Assembly: GCA_030248215.1 (NCBI GenBank)
Contig: JASANG010003550.1
Location: forward strand, 48,703-112,702
Direction: 5' to 3'
Length of the DNA: 64,000 nt
Source: Enoplolaimus lenunculus
Taxonomy: Eukaryota > Nematoda > Enoplea > Enoplida > Thoracostomopsidae
Shown: positions 48,601-54,539 of the stretch, piece by piece
Numbering within the stretch: position 1 is the stretch's first letter
Layout of the letters: each line of letters opens with the position of its first letter
Translations under genes and position numbers: made by a program
Notes under the pieces: generated by a model
The model's database searches: none
Told to the model about the DNA's origin: nothing
Seen by the model: the letters and a program-made list of their open reading frames with translations, nothing else

Positions 48601-50633
48601 CTTTCTCGTCCAAATTTTCTGGACTCGCCGCATGGTTGAAACTATATACAGCAATGAGACATTCTTGTAATTGAAATTAGCTGTGTTATTTTTTCTAAAC
48701 AAACGAATCACTCGTCGGTGCTGAATGCCTTTGTAAGAACCATGACCCGGTTCCTAGCGTAAAAATAGGTCATTGAAATAATCCGACGCAAACTTTGTGA
48801 AATGCGGTTTCAGCAATAGTCGATGATGAGATGACTAAGACAACAATATGCAACTAAACCACTATAACCGCTTGGTAGTAAATATGGTATCACGACAATT
48901 CATCGACCGACAATTCGTTGCCAGACAACTTATAATCTGGAATGTTATCGACTCGACAATTCGTCGCCCGACAACTTATAATCCGGAATGTTATCGACTC
49001 GACAATTCGTCGCCCATCACAAGCGTAAGGGTAAGAATGAGCATATTCCTTAGCCTAACCCTAAGCCTAAACGTAAGCGTAAGCATAAGAATGAACATAT
49101 TCCTAAGCCCAAGCCTAAGCGTAAACGTAAACGTAAGCGTAATGAGCTTATTCCTAAGCCTAAGCCCAAGCCAAGCAAAAAGATTAGTCTAAACCTTAAG
49201 CATACTCTATTCTAGTGTTCCAGAAAAACGTACCGCCCTCGATATTTACATGGGCCACACTTGGGCAGAGCCTGTAAGACGCGAAGCTTTGACCCAATTT
49301 AGAAATCGCTGTATAATTTTGAAATTGACTGATAAGTTGTCGGCGACTTTAAATAAGTATTTCAAGTAAAACTGAAGTAAATACTTAAGATTTAACAAAG
49401 CTAACCAATAAGCTGGCTGCGTTGTCTGGCCAATCAAAACACTAGAAAGAAAAAAAAACACAATTTAAACTTACTGTAAAATGAGTTGTTGAAAGCAGTT
49501 TAACCAATTCAGCTGCACATTTCGAAATTTGGTCATCTTTGTGATTGAGAATTACAACAGCCTAGAAAACAAGTATTGTGCCAATAATAACCGATTAGAT
49601 ACCATAATAAATATACACAACTTACAAAATGCAGGCAGAGTACGGCATATGCACTGTTAATTCCAGTGAATTGATTTTAACTCAGAATGAGTATATAATC
49701 CACTCAGAAGTCTGAGGTCTAAATTAGTCGTTTCAGAACTCAAATTGTGAATTGGTTGAACTCATTATGAGTTCATTAATCAACTTACAAATATTTAAAT
49801 CAGCTCAGAGTGAATTAGTATTAATAATACTGCTATTAACTCAGAAATAACCAATGCTCTCTTTGAGTTGATTAATCAATTTATTGGAATTTATAGTGTT
49901 GACCGCTCCAGGAATTTAATGAAAAGTAGTCTATTTTAACGATTTGAAGGCACTCAGTTAAACGGTGCCATTTTTAGAGTTGCAGAGTCTCTGGCTTGGA
50001 AATTGTGGTCCTTTAAATTTTAAATTCTTACTGAATAAAATATGTACAACCACCTACCATATTTGTACAAACGAAAACCCGCTTACATTTTACAAAATGT
50101 GAATGATACTTTCTCTTCAAATCTGCGCATGTTTGCACTATAATTTTGCACGCCAAAACTTTGTAAAATCGTCTTGTACTACAAGTATTTCCTTCTATAT
50201 ACACTGTAAATTGCAGTGACATGATTTAACTTAGAATGAGTTGAATCCACTCAGAAGTCTGAGCTGTGAATTAGGTCTTTTAGCGCTCAAATTGTGAATT
50301 GTTTGTCCTCATTCTGAGTTAATTAATCAGCTCACCCAGAAGTAAATCAGCTTACAGCGAGTTAATATTATAACTCTTAATATTAACAACCAGAGTACCT
50401 AACTAAACTCTCTATCTGAGTTTATTAATTAACTCATTGGAATTTACTGTATACAGTTGTGGTTCCGAGCAGTTTAGTTTTTGATTGTGCTTCATATATA
50501 CTAAAAATTGGCATATCTGAACAGAAGTTATTTCTAAAATTAGATACAGCAAACTTACATTTTTGGCAAGTTTTGCACTATTCTTGTGTTTTGGAACCTC
50601 TTTGAAGCCATTGAAATTATTTGAAGCGTCAAC
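19793..50633 (-). CDS. CASK: CASK, calcium/calmodulin-dependent serine protein kinase-type MAGUK scaffold (5' part not in view)
   Basis: Membrane-associated scaffold at synapses and epithelial junctions. Exons 5' to 3': 50633-50559, 49561-49475, 32405-31728, 28328-28164, 27029-26961, 26433-26335, 25682-25619, 25347-25219, 24424-24321, 23690-23564, 22968-22766, 21378-21298, 19972-19793. They join in frame to 686 codons. Order: end of the L27 region ([28 protein letters not shown]), a roughly 200-residue low-complexity linker, PDZ (GITL loop, [12 protein letters not shown]), SH3 ([17 protein letters not shown]), hook, and guanylate-kinase-like domain ([30 protein letters not shown]), ending EPQW then VSWIY. 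The GK P-loop has Arg-Arg where active kinases have Lys-Ser, as in known CASK. No kinase-domain or first L27 exon was found between 50634 and 64000. Confidence 0.95.
20039..20243. mobile_element. Relic of TTAGGC-hexamer MITE, last CASK intron
   Basis: Left end GGTCCATGTAAAGATCAGGG and right end ACCCTCTTTTATACATTGGCC are the paired termini of the family at 43051 and 46902. Only a trace of the hexamer interior (TTTGCTTAGGCATC) is left. Confidence 0.55.
20560..20928. mobile_element. TA-flanked MITE, CTGTAGTGACC family, last CASK intron
   Basis: Starts CTGTAGTGACCTGAAAATAC and ends TATACGGGTCTCACTGCAG, with TA on both sides (20558-20559, 20929-20930). Its interior repeats the phrases GAGTCTCAATCTAATAG, AAGAGTCCGTAATCG and GAGTCCATAAATG. 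Inverted copies are at 38345-38782 and, truncated, at 32519-32855. The TA duplication suggests a Tc1/mariner-like transposase. Confidence 0.75.
21627..21906. mobile_element. MITE, CACTGTAAATTCC / GAGTTGATT family
   Basis: The terminus CACTGTCAATTTTTGTGAG pairs with CTCATTATAATTTACAGTG. Inside, the phrases CTCAGTCTGAGTTAGGACTATC and GAACTCAGAATT are shared with the copies at 34506, 42358, 49652, 50202 and 54211. Positions 21765-21815 contain a tandem CAACTCAGAGTCAGAAT repeat. Non-coding. Confidence 0.75.
22201..22435 (-). mobile_element. TTAA-ended element with tRNA-like core, truncated copy
   Basis: Starts TTAACCCTTTCTCACATG like the intact element at 24865-25134, but in the opposite orientation. 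The tRNA-like segment (minus strand, about 22252-22315: TAGCTGAGTGGTGATGG A-box region, GGAGTTCGAATCC B box) and the GAGCCCGAGGGGC tail follow. The far terminus is missing; sequence changes to the AGGGTTGCG-family element at about 22436. Confidence 0.7.
22436..22581. mobile_element. Partial AGGGTTGCG-family MITE
   Basis: The right end AAGTATAGCGCAACCCTT and a GACGG/GGCGCCGTACG-rich interior match the element at 26503-26812. No matching left terminus is seen; it abuts the broken TTAA element. Confidence 0.55.
23301..23528. mobile_element. 228-bp foldback MITE beside a CASK GK exon
   Basis: GCGTTATTCGCTTTAATTT at the left pairs with AAATTAAAGTGAATGACGC at the right, and the pairing continues inwards through AGGTGTAAGGGGAACC, TAGGGTA and CAAAATTTTG, so almost the whole element can form one hairpin. 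It ends 30 nt inside the intron that follows the CASK exon at 23690-23564. Confidence 0.75.
23750..23937 (-). other. Unrecognised open stretch between two CASK exons
   Basis: An open minus-strand frame reads [20 protein letters not shown] and then [20 protein letters not shown] and [13 protein letters not shown]. It is rich in charged and aromatic residues with heptad-like leucine spacing, unlike the surrounding low-complexity frames. There is no ATG; a TTG-led frame ends in a stop. I see no convincing donor that would splice it in phase to the CASK exon at 23690. It could be a relic exon, an alternative exon or chance. Confidence 0.25.
24366..24677 (-). repeat. 156-bp tandem duplication covering a CASK exon head and its acceptor
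   Basis: Units 24366-24521 and 24522-24677 are identical except for one base (ACTTGACG against ACATGACG). Each contains the intron end ATTTTATTTCAG and the first part of the exon ([18 protein letters not shown]). The downstream acceptor (exon top 24424) gives the ordinary CASK hook. The upstream acceptor (24580) reads through the intervening sequence without a stop and adds exactly 52 codons. The single mismatch implies a very recent event or an assembly collapse. Confidence 0.9.
24865..25134. mobile_element. TTAA-flanked MITE with a tRNA-like core (piggyBac-type ends)
   Basis: TTAA at 24865-24868 and 25131-25134 brackets inverted ends CCCCTTCTCACATTGA and ATGTGAGAAAGGG. TTAA duplication with CCC-starting TIRs is the signature of piggyBac elements. 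The plus strand at 25021-25083 holds a tRNA-like segment (TAGCTGAGTGGTGATGG, then GGAGTTCGAATC). A short palindrome TTGCCTATAGGCAA lies near the left end. Non-coding; a truncated copy is at 22201 and relics are at 19030 and 27566. It occupies a CASK intron. Confidence 0.8.
26503..26812. mobile_element. hAT-type MITE with a 21-bp tandem interior
   Basis: Ends CAGGGTTGCGCTATATGC and AAGTATAGCGCAACCCTA are inverted. The flanking octamers AAAACTAT and AGACCTAT agree at 6 of 8. The interior is about a dozen units of 21 bp, consensus near GACGGACGGCACCGGACGGGT, extremely GC- and CpG-rich in an AT-rich locus. The array opens frames on both strands that I treat as spurious. It lies between the CASK exons at 26433 and 26961. 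Confidence 0.8.
27285..27440. repeat. Dispersed repeat, two copies in CASK introns
   Basis: Shares TTTTGTGACAAAATGGTA, TAGCATACATAAAAATGGCG and CAACTTTTGCCAGC-type phrases, with small changes, with 48465-48605. No termini identified. Confidence 0.5.
27566..27690. mobile_element. Relic of the tRNA-cored TTAA element
   Basis: AGGAGCTTGACTCTCGAGCCCGAG and the following CACACTGCG/GTTAAATACTG blocks match the 3' half of the element at 22201, without its tRNA-like segment. Confidence 0.45.
28483..29531. mobile_element. Inverted-repeat element swollen by a 92-bp minisatellite
   Basis: The outer ends are TATATGTCGTGTTCCAATCG at the left and, inverted, TGATTGGTGCACGACATATA at the right. Between about 28670 and 29530 lies a tandem array of about nine 92-bp units. 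Each unit is a dimer of two 46-bp halves, one with GCGATTGGTACATGACG and one with GCGATGGGTAAATGACG. Neighbouring units differ at only one or two sites (for example ATAGGCG against ATAGCCG). The 28490-28620 part holds diverged monomers in the opposite orientation. Repeating minus-strand frames result from 92 not being a multiple of three; they are not genes. It lies in the CASK intron between the PDZ and linker exons. Confidence 0.85.
30113..30290. repeat. Two-copy tandem repeat
   Basis: GGTTGAAACC, then CAAATTTTTCCATCCGGATT, GAGCTATTCTGG and a CTGTCT-GCGAT block, occurs twice with a period of about 100 bp, moderately diverged. Confidence 0.6.
30602..30745. repeat. 39-bp tandem repeat, about 3.5 copies
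   Basis: Unit built from CCAATCTGCTATTTAGACC and AATTACGGATTAGCCTAGG, repeated three times and starting a fourth. Diverged copies; intronic in CASK. Confidence 0.7.
30905..30990 (-). repeat. Possible tRNA-derived relic
   Basis: The minus strand has AGATGCAGTGGCG followed about 45 nt later by GGGTTCGAACCTGG, a plausible A box and a good B box. No acceptor or anticodon pairing is convincing. Confidence 0.3.
32519..32855. mobile_element. Truncated CTGTAGTGACC-family MITE
   Basis: The right end TATTCGGGTCACTACAG followed by TA matches 38345-38782. The GCCACCCTTCGCTACTGATAT block is near the left limit, and the left terminus is gone. Confidence 0.65.
33121..33331. mobile_element. MITE, CACTGCAAAAAATGG / GAGTCAAATT family
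   Basis: Ends ACTGCAAGAAAATAGCGAG and TCGATTTTTTGCAGTG with sub-terminal GTGAAATTGACTCT. The interior is a nested palindrome of GAGTCAAATTCGACTC and ACACAAACTGAGTC. Each copy of the family carries several TGAGTCA/TGACTCA heptamers. Other copies: 34187, 36070, 40968, 48237, 53252. Confidence 0.75.
34187..34384. mobile_element. MITE, GAGTCAAATT family
   Basis: CACTGTAAAAATGGGAAG at the left, CCCATTTTTCACAGTG at the right. It contains mirrored CACAAACTGAGTCAAATT and AATTTGACTCAGTTTGTG. Confidence 0.8.
34506..34784. mobile_element. MITE, GAGTTGATT family
   Basis: CACTGTAAACTCCAATGAA pairs with TTAGAATTTACAGTG. The right end carries a small internal duplication (AATTAACTCATTGGAATTTAC, then AATTAACTCATTAGAATTTAC, one base short of full length). 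Confidence 0.75.
35653..35772. repeat. AT-rich simple repeat
   Basis: Long run of TATATA/TGTATATA with scattered interruptions. A second TA tract is at 36622-36686. Confidence 0.9.
36070..36280. mobile_element. MITE, GAGTCAAATT family
   Basis: CACTGTAAAAAATGGGGAG at the left, CACCATTTTTTGCAGTG at the right, with the mirrored ACACAAACTGAGTC arms. Confidence 0.8.
37053..37236. mobile_element. TTAGGC-hexamer MITE family, copy
   Basis: Begins GGCCAATGTTTAGTAC and ends CCCCTGATTTTTACATGAGCC. The interior keeps the GCATATTCCTATAAGCC and GTCTAAAGCTTAA-type blocks, with the hexamers heavily decayed. Confidence 0.6.
37936..38100. mobile_element. AACTTTTGAGG-family MITE, second copy
   Basis: GTACACCAAGTAACTTTTGAG opens it less one base of the family end, followed by ATACTGAAGCCAAAAAG and CTGAACCTTTTTTGACTTCAG blocks as in 15513-15707. 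The right terminus is unclear. Confidence 0.6.
38345..38782. mobile_element. TA-flanked MITE, CTGTAGTGACC family, longest copy
   Basis: CTGTAGTGACCCGAATAAG at the left, CTTATTAGGATCGCTACAG at the right, TA at 38343-38344 and 38783-38784. Shares the GGCCTCTCCAGAAGGTACC and GCCACCCTTCGTTACTG blocks with its relatives. Non-coding, 438 bp. Confidence 0.8.
39402..39601. mobile_element. GACAATTCGTCG-family element, overlapping the end of an ORF
   Basis: CGACAATTCGTCGCCGGAC and CGACTCGACAATTTGTTGCCC at the left, one AGGCTTAGG hexamer trace, and a right end AGTTGTCAGATGACTGAATTG that matches the inverted family terminus (compare TTGTCGGGTGACGAATTG at 45745). The right end reads into the last codons of the membrane-protein ORF at 39566-40390. 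Confidence 0.55.
39566..40390 (-). CDS. Unrecognised Thr-rich single-pass membrane protein, intronless, nested in a CASK intron
   Basis: 274 codons, one exon. An in-frame TGA stands two codons before the ATG, which supports this start. Residues 1-55 are basic and lack a signal peptide; about 56-92 is a Thr/Ala run coded by a CAA/GCA-type microsatellite; one strong membrane segment lies at about 128-155 ([22 protein letters not shown]), followed by a Cys cluster (ACCHRWCC) that could be acylated. The tail is Ser-rich and basic, then acidic. Positive charge after the segment suggests the tail is cytosolic and the Thr-rich part external. I recognise no family. It might be an orphan gene or a chance frame helped by the microsatellite; the sharp membrane segment favours the former. 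Confidence 0.5.
   Translation of the reverse strand: MATTHYYAINWCSAKIRRKLPAKSRRSITTQLQTVPSYHTHQSLVPNSDLMPGTVVATTTRTTTTTVAATTTTTTTTTAAAATTTTPPYSHRLLATLAPQAFQAIATAESNAATENPFDLASTSLPFLTFILFCAFVTGMIIALIVQIACCHRWCCTAAGDIHLLPSVGAKRHNGDRELHKRSSSCSSTADVKLYLSPSGTSRVAGASRVVESVAGSELQSPLAYSSRLVTARENESGLVKSSEVSVLTESIMWAYDETNLDEESTTIQSSDNF
40131..40228. repeat. (GTT/GCT)n microsatellite within the membrane-protein ORF
   Basis: Imperfect trinucleotide run, mostly GTT with GCT interruptions. On the minus strand it encodes the Thr/Ala stretch. Confidence 0.9.
40968..41177. mobile_element. MITE, GAGTCAAATT family
   Basis: CACTGCAAAATATTGTGAG at the left, CTCCAGCTTTTTGCAGTG at the right, mirrored GAGTCAAATTTGACTC arms. 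Confidence 0.75.
42358..42609. mobile_element. MITE, GAGTTGATT family
   Basis: CACTGTAAATTCCGTTGAG pairs with CTCATTGGAATTTACAGTG. Shares the CTCAGTCTGAGTAAGGACTA block. Immediately followed by a GC-rich GTCGGCGTGCGGC stretch of unknown origin. Confidence 0.8.
43051..43253. mobile_element. TTAGGC-hexamer MITE, best-preserved copy
   Basis: Left GGCCACTGTAAAGAACAGGGG and right CCCCTGATCTTTACATGGGCC are inverted (one base of each left out of count by divergence). The interior is CCTAAGCCTGAGCCTAAGCC, then CGTAAAAATGAGTTTATTCC and more CCTAAGCCC units. CCTAAG is a rotation of the complement of TTAGGC. Confidence 0.7.
43694..43889. mobile_element. TTAGGC-hexamer MITE, inverted copy
   Basis: CACATGTAAAGATCAGGAGC at the left, GTTCTTTGCATTGGCC at the right. 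GCTTAGGCTTAGGCTTAAGC occurs inside, the clearest hexamer run of the window. Confidence 0.65.
45570..45765. mobile_element. GACAATTCGTCG-family element
   Basis: CATTGTCCGACAACTTGTAA and CGACTCGACAATTTGTCG open it; TTACGCTTAGGCTTATCAGG lies inside; AATTGTCGGGTGACGAATTG closes it in inverted sense. Confidence 0.6.
46902..47048. mobile_element. TTAGGC-hexamer MITE, short copy
   Basis: GGCCAATGTATAGAACATGG at the left and CCCCTGATCTTTACGTGGACC-type right end (20 of its bases match the family). AACCTAAGTCTAAGCGTAAG inside. Confidence 0.65.
48237..48419. mobile_element. MITE, GAGTCAAATT family
   Basis: CACTGCAAAAAATGGTGAG at the left and CTCACCATTTTTTTGCAGTG at the right, a near-perfect terminal pair. 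Confidence 0.8.
48893..49255. mobile_element. Composite of GACAATTCGTCG and TTAGGC-hexamer elements
   Basis: 48893-49018 has two rounds of CGACAATTCGTCGCCCGACA and TTATCGACTCGACAATTCG. 49019-49190 is the longest hexamer stretch (CCTAAGCCTAAACGTAAGCG and relatives) with three AATGAGCATATTCCT-type breaks. 49230-49255 is the ATATTTACATGGGCC terminus of the other family. The two families are therefore joined here. Confidence 0.6.
49652..49898. mobile_element. MITE, GAGTTGATT family
   Basis: CACTGTTAATTCCAGTGAA pairs with TTATTGGAATTTATAGTG. It lies 90 bp from the CASK exon at 49475-49561. Confidence 0.75.
50202..50450. mobile_element. MITE, GAGTTGATT family
   Basis: CACTGTAAATTGCAGTGAC at the left and CTCATTGGAATTTACTGT at the right. 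It lies 108 bp from the CASK exon at 50559-50633. Confidence 0.75.
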
Positions 50634-51646
50634 CTAAAACAGATGCATTATACAGCATTTTTGAGTCTTGTCAGGGTGTAAGTATACAACTGGCATCCGT
50701 TTCCATTTCCGGTAAAAATCGGTGCAAACTTGTTGGTGTAAAATAGCTTCAAATTGTATTTCAGTCTTTCAGTACAGGTACGCTGCAATTGTTCGATTTG
50801 AAATATAAATATAACAAAATTCATTCAAAATCTAAAGTATTTTGGATACTTGTATATTTCAATTGTATTTATAGAAAAACAAAACTTATTCCAAACATTA
50901 CTACTTATATTCGTATTCCGCTTATATTATTTTGATCATTATTATTGTTGTGCAGTTGTCACGTTTTTACTGGCCGGCCGGCCGGCGTCCAACGGGTTCT
51001 TTCGGCCGGCCAAAATACAAATTTTAAAAATTATCAAGCATTCTAAGGCATATATGTCGTTCCTTTCTAGAAGATATACCAATCATTATATATAGGCTCA
51101 GTAATTCAACAAAAACTACCTCGTTAACGTTTAATGATCAAAACATGGGCCCATGTTAATACGCTGAGGGCCGGCCAGTTGTTCCGGGGCAATAACAAGC
51201 AGGAGTGTCAGCGTTCAAATTAGCAATGGAATCTGATTCGAGTTCCGATTCGGTTGAACCGCGGGTTCGGCGCCACCTTTAGAGTGTGTTGAAAGAAATT
51301 TTTGGTAAATAAGAAAAGAAAGAAAACGGGGCCCACACCGTCCATTTTCGGCCTTCAGAAAATTTCTAATCCGGCCGTGACTTTAATCGCTATCCGTTTC
51401 CGTTATTTTTATTATCCATTTACGCTCCGCTACTCACCGTAACATCAATTTCCATTTCAACAACAATAACAAGCCTCGGGTGGCGTCTGGCAACCAATTC
51501 TGTTAAAATAACACGCGGCACAGCGCGTCTACGGATGCGACTTAGAGATGATGCCAGTATACAAATAGCTTACTTTGAAAATGTGCGTTTGAATGCTTCA
51601 TTTTAGCTAATTTTTAATTTTTAAAAAATATTAGGATATAGAATCT
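50634..51646. other. No gene seen; GGCCGGCC cluster
   Basis: Searched on the minus strand for the first L27 and kinase exons of CASK and none was recognised. 50969-51015 and 51168-51180 contain GGCCGGCC runs in otherwise AT-rich sequence. Confidence 0.4.
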
Positions 51647-51829
51647 ACGACAATTCGTCGCCCGGCAACGTTTCACCCAAGAACGTCTTCGAGCACTAAA
51701 AACCTAAGCATATAAGCCTAAGCATAGTATAAGCCTAAGCCTGAACCTAGGCGATACTTGTCGAGTCGATGAAATTTCGGATACAAGATGTCCAGTCGAC
51801 GAGTTGTCGGGAGACGAATTGTCGGGATA
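51647..51829. mobile_element. GACAATTCGTCG-family element, compact copy
   Basis: Left ACGACAATTCGTCGCCCGG and right CGGGAGACGAATTGTCGGG are inverted. Between them is AAGCCTAAGCATAGTATAAG and further hexamer traces. This copy shows the terminal inverted repeat most clearly. Confidence 0.7.
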
Positions 51830-52973
51830 CCTAGGATATAAAATGGGCGTGGGTTTTGTGTTCATTTCTATAAACCGGATTATTTCGGTTTTATAAATAT
51901 ACAAAATTTAAATCTGAACAAAATCGTTTGGATACTGACATTTGTTAATATTATAACTCAACTTTTATAGAATTAGGATATTTCGGGTATATATAGTTTA
52001 AATACCCAGATATATTCACGCACAAATAGCATACTAGGTTACTAACGAATTAGGCTAAGGCGATTCTGGCCAAAGTTTAACGATTCCTAGGGATAGGCTT
52101 TTGTCTCAATTAATGCAAATTACTATATACCTAGTTAGAAGCGCGTGGGTTTCTAAGAAGTAGGTTTTGTTTACTTTTTCTGGTTTGAGGTCGTGTGCTT
52201 TTAAGTGGTTATAAGGCAACCGATCTGGGGCGTTTAATTTGCATATGGAATATCTAAATATCAACTAGCCTGAAGACTAGCTAAAAGAGCCGCTGCTGCG
52301 AACCTTCTAAAATTCAACTTATTATTTCGTATTTTGTTTACTGCTATCGCGCCGTATTATACTTTATGTTTCGTTTGTTGGTATTTTCTTGCTTAAAGTC
52401 ACTCCGTAACTTTAGTAGTTTAGCGACGGAGGGAAGAAAAAGTACCACTTTCCGAATGGATAGCATTGTATGCAACGTACACCAGATAGGACATTTTAGC
52501 ATCGGTCCAGTGCCCGTAGTCCGAGAAAGAGCAAGTCCACGGGAAAAATTTTGGTTCCACATAGAAAATTTTCAACCTTGGTTCTGTATGTCATCAGAAT
52601 CCATTGTATGCCCGTCATAAAACTGTTTTAGCCTCCCCTAGCAAAGTGAGCTGGTTGCGCGTAGGGCCTTACCCCTGTGGTATCACAAGAACTGCGGCCC
52701 TGGTGACCTGACACACAAATCTCAGTTGACACAAAACTATGTTGACCCATCAACATATAACCAGTTAACTTCCGGATATAGAGGAACAAAACTAAACTGA
52801 AGCAAATGCTGACTCGACACCACTAAGATAGTCGCTAAATATATAAATATGACAAACATGTAGTGAAATTGGACTATATATACCACATCATTTATATCTT
52901 GTAAGCAACAGTTTTATTATAAACTTATTACTCGGTCAATAAAAGATGCATATCTCAGGCGTAGAGACTATAA
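51830..52973. other. No gene recognised
   Basis: AT-rich; 52520-52670 shares the phrases AAAATTTTGGTTCC/AAAATTTTCAACCTTG and CTAGCAAAGTGAGCTGG with 35220-35330, so it is a dispersed repeat of unknown class. Confidence 0.4.
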
Positions 52974-53222
52974 GCCAATGTTTAGAACAGGGCCGTAACA
53001 GTAGTATCAGCATATTCCTATAGACACGGGTCCATATTCTAAAATGCGTACAGCACCTATCGTCAGTTAGCGACAGGTTTTCAAATTGATGAACATCTGT
53101 AATTACAGATATCAAAATTTGTACAGAAACAGGGTAAAGCAAAAGAGAACAGTGCGCTGGATTTCGAACCTCACTATGCGCTGGTTCCAAAGTTACAGTA
53201 TACCTCTGACATTTACATGGGG
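52974..53222. mobile_element. TTAGGC-MITE ends with a replaced interior
   Basis: GCCAATGTTTAGAACAGGGC and GCATATTCCTATA open it and ACATTTACATGGGGC closes it. The middle lacks hexamers and reads like unrelated sequence also seen near 43620 (TATTCTAAAATGCGTACAGC). Confidence 0.5.
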
Positions 53223-53251
53223 CGGGATATATATGACTTTATAGCAACTAT

Positions 53252-53792
53252 ACTGCAAGAAATGGTGAGTCAAATTGACTCTCTCCGAAATAGGTTTTTC
53301 ACCAGGGTGCAACCCGAGGTGAAAAATACCGGAGCAGGAGGTCAACGAAACTTGCCGGAGCCGGAGTTGAGGCGAAATTAGGCAGTAAAAATGATGGTTA
53401 ATTAGTTTATTTTAGCCAATATCTGCAACATGTTGTTAAGTTGTATGGTTTTACGTTGATTTTCTGGGAAATTTCGGAAATTCCTTTTTGGACATTGTGC
53501 CGAAAGTAAAACGAAACGCATACTAAACAGATAAATTTTGTTAAATTATGCAAAACTCTACTACCGAAATGACCGGCACATCCGGCAAAAATTCAACCGG
53601 AGCCGAAGCCGGAGGCCGATTTTCTGCCGGAGCCGGAGGCAGACCTCCGGTCGGACCCTGTTTCCTGACTACACAAACTGAGTCAAATTCGACTCAGTTT
53701 GACTCTGGCGGACTCGAATTTTGACTCAGTTTGTGTAGCCAGGAAAAGCCTATATCGGAGAGAGTCAATTAGACTCACCATATTTTGTAGTG
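53252..53792. mobile_element. GAGTCAAATT-family MITE split by a younger insertion
   Basis: ACTGCAAGAAATGGTGAGTC opens and GACTCACCATATTTTGTAGTG closes (last 20 bases counted). The two halves are separated by the CAGGGTGCA-family element at 53303-53660. This gives a relative age: GAGTCAAATT copies existed before that insertion. Confidence 0.8.
53303..53660. mobile_element. CAGGGTGCA-family hAT-type MITE, nested
   Basis: CAGGGTGCAACCCGAGG at the left, GGTCGGACCCTG at the right, with CCGGAGCCGGAG blocks inside both ends. It shares AAAATGATGGTTAATTAG and GCCAATATCTGCAACATG with the reverse of 56054-56795. Confidence 0.75.
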
Positions 53793-54210
53793 TAGCTAAG
53801 AAGATCTGGGTGTTTAAGTTCCCCGGCAATCGGTGAACGAAGATCCGTTTTGCAACGGGTGCAAAAAGGTATTTAGTATTAAAATTCATGTCTAGGTTTA
53901 TTACTCGGTTCGCTTCTGAGTATCTCTTTAGCACTGTTTTAGACGCGCAGTGTGGATTTAAAGAGTCCTACAATCGAATTGCTCTTCCGAAACAAACAAA
54001 AGTTAACTTTTTCATTGGGGCGCCCCAGTTTTTTAGTTGAGTCAAATTTTTTACTCGCCATTTTTTCAAAACTCAACCTTCACACTAGAACGCTATATTG
54101 CACCTAGACCGGTCCGCATTGAAAATCTTTGTTACGTGCATGACAGCTTTCATTCTATTGTAGGAAATATAGGCGTTGACATGTTGATTCAAGATTTGGT
54201 GAACAGGGAC

Positions 54211-54516
54211 GCTGTAAATTCCAATGAGTTGATTAATCTATTCAGCTAGCGAGTTGGTTATTTCTGAATTAATATCAGTAAACATTAACTCATTCTAAGT
54301 TCAGCTGATTCTCACTCTGAGTTGAGCTGACTCTTGATGAGTTGATTAAATGAGTTGAATCACTCAGTAGGACTATTAGAACTCGGAATTTTTAGTTGAT
54401 TAATTAGCTCAGAATAGAATTGAATCAACTCGAAATTCCGAGTTCTGATAATCCTAACTCAGACTGAGTGATTCAACTGATTCTGAATTAAAATGAACTC
54501 ACTGAAATTTACAGTG
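54211..54516. mobile_element. MITE, GAGTTGATT family
   Basis: CTGTAAATTCCAATGAGTTG at the left, CTCACTGAAATTTACAGTG at the right. It holds GTTGATTAAATGAGTTG and mirrored CGGAATT blocks. Confidence 0.75.
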
Positions 54517-54539
54517 ATACGTGTTCCATACGGCAATTA

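Noticed and set aside
43051-49255. Interstitial telomere from a chromosome fusion
   Set aside because: The hexamers are degenerate, short, and repeatedly enclosed by the same inverted termini, which fits mobile elements better than a fusion scar.
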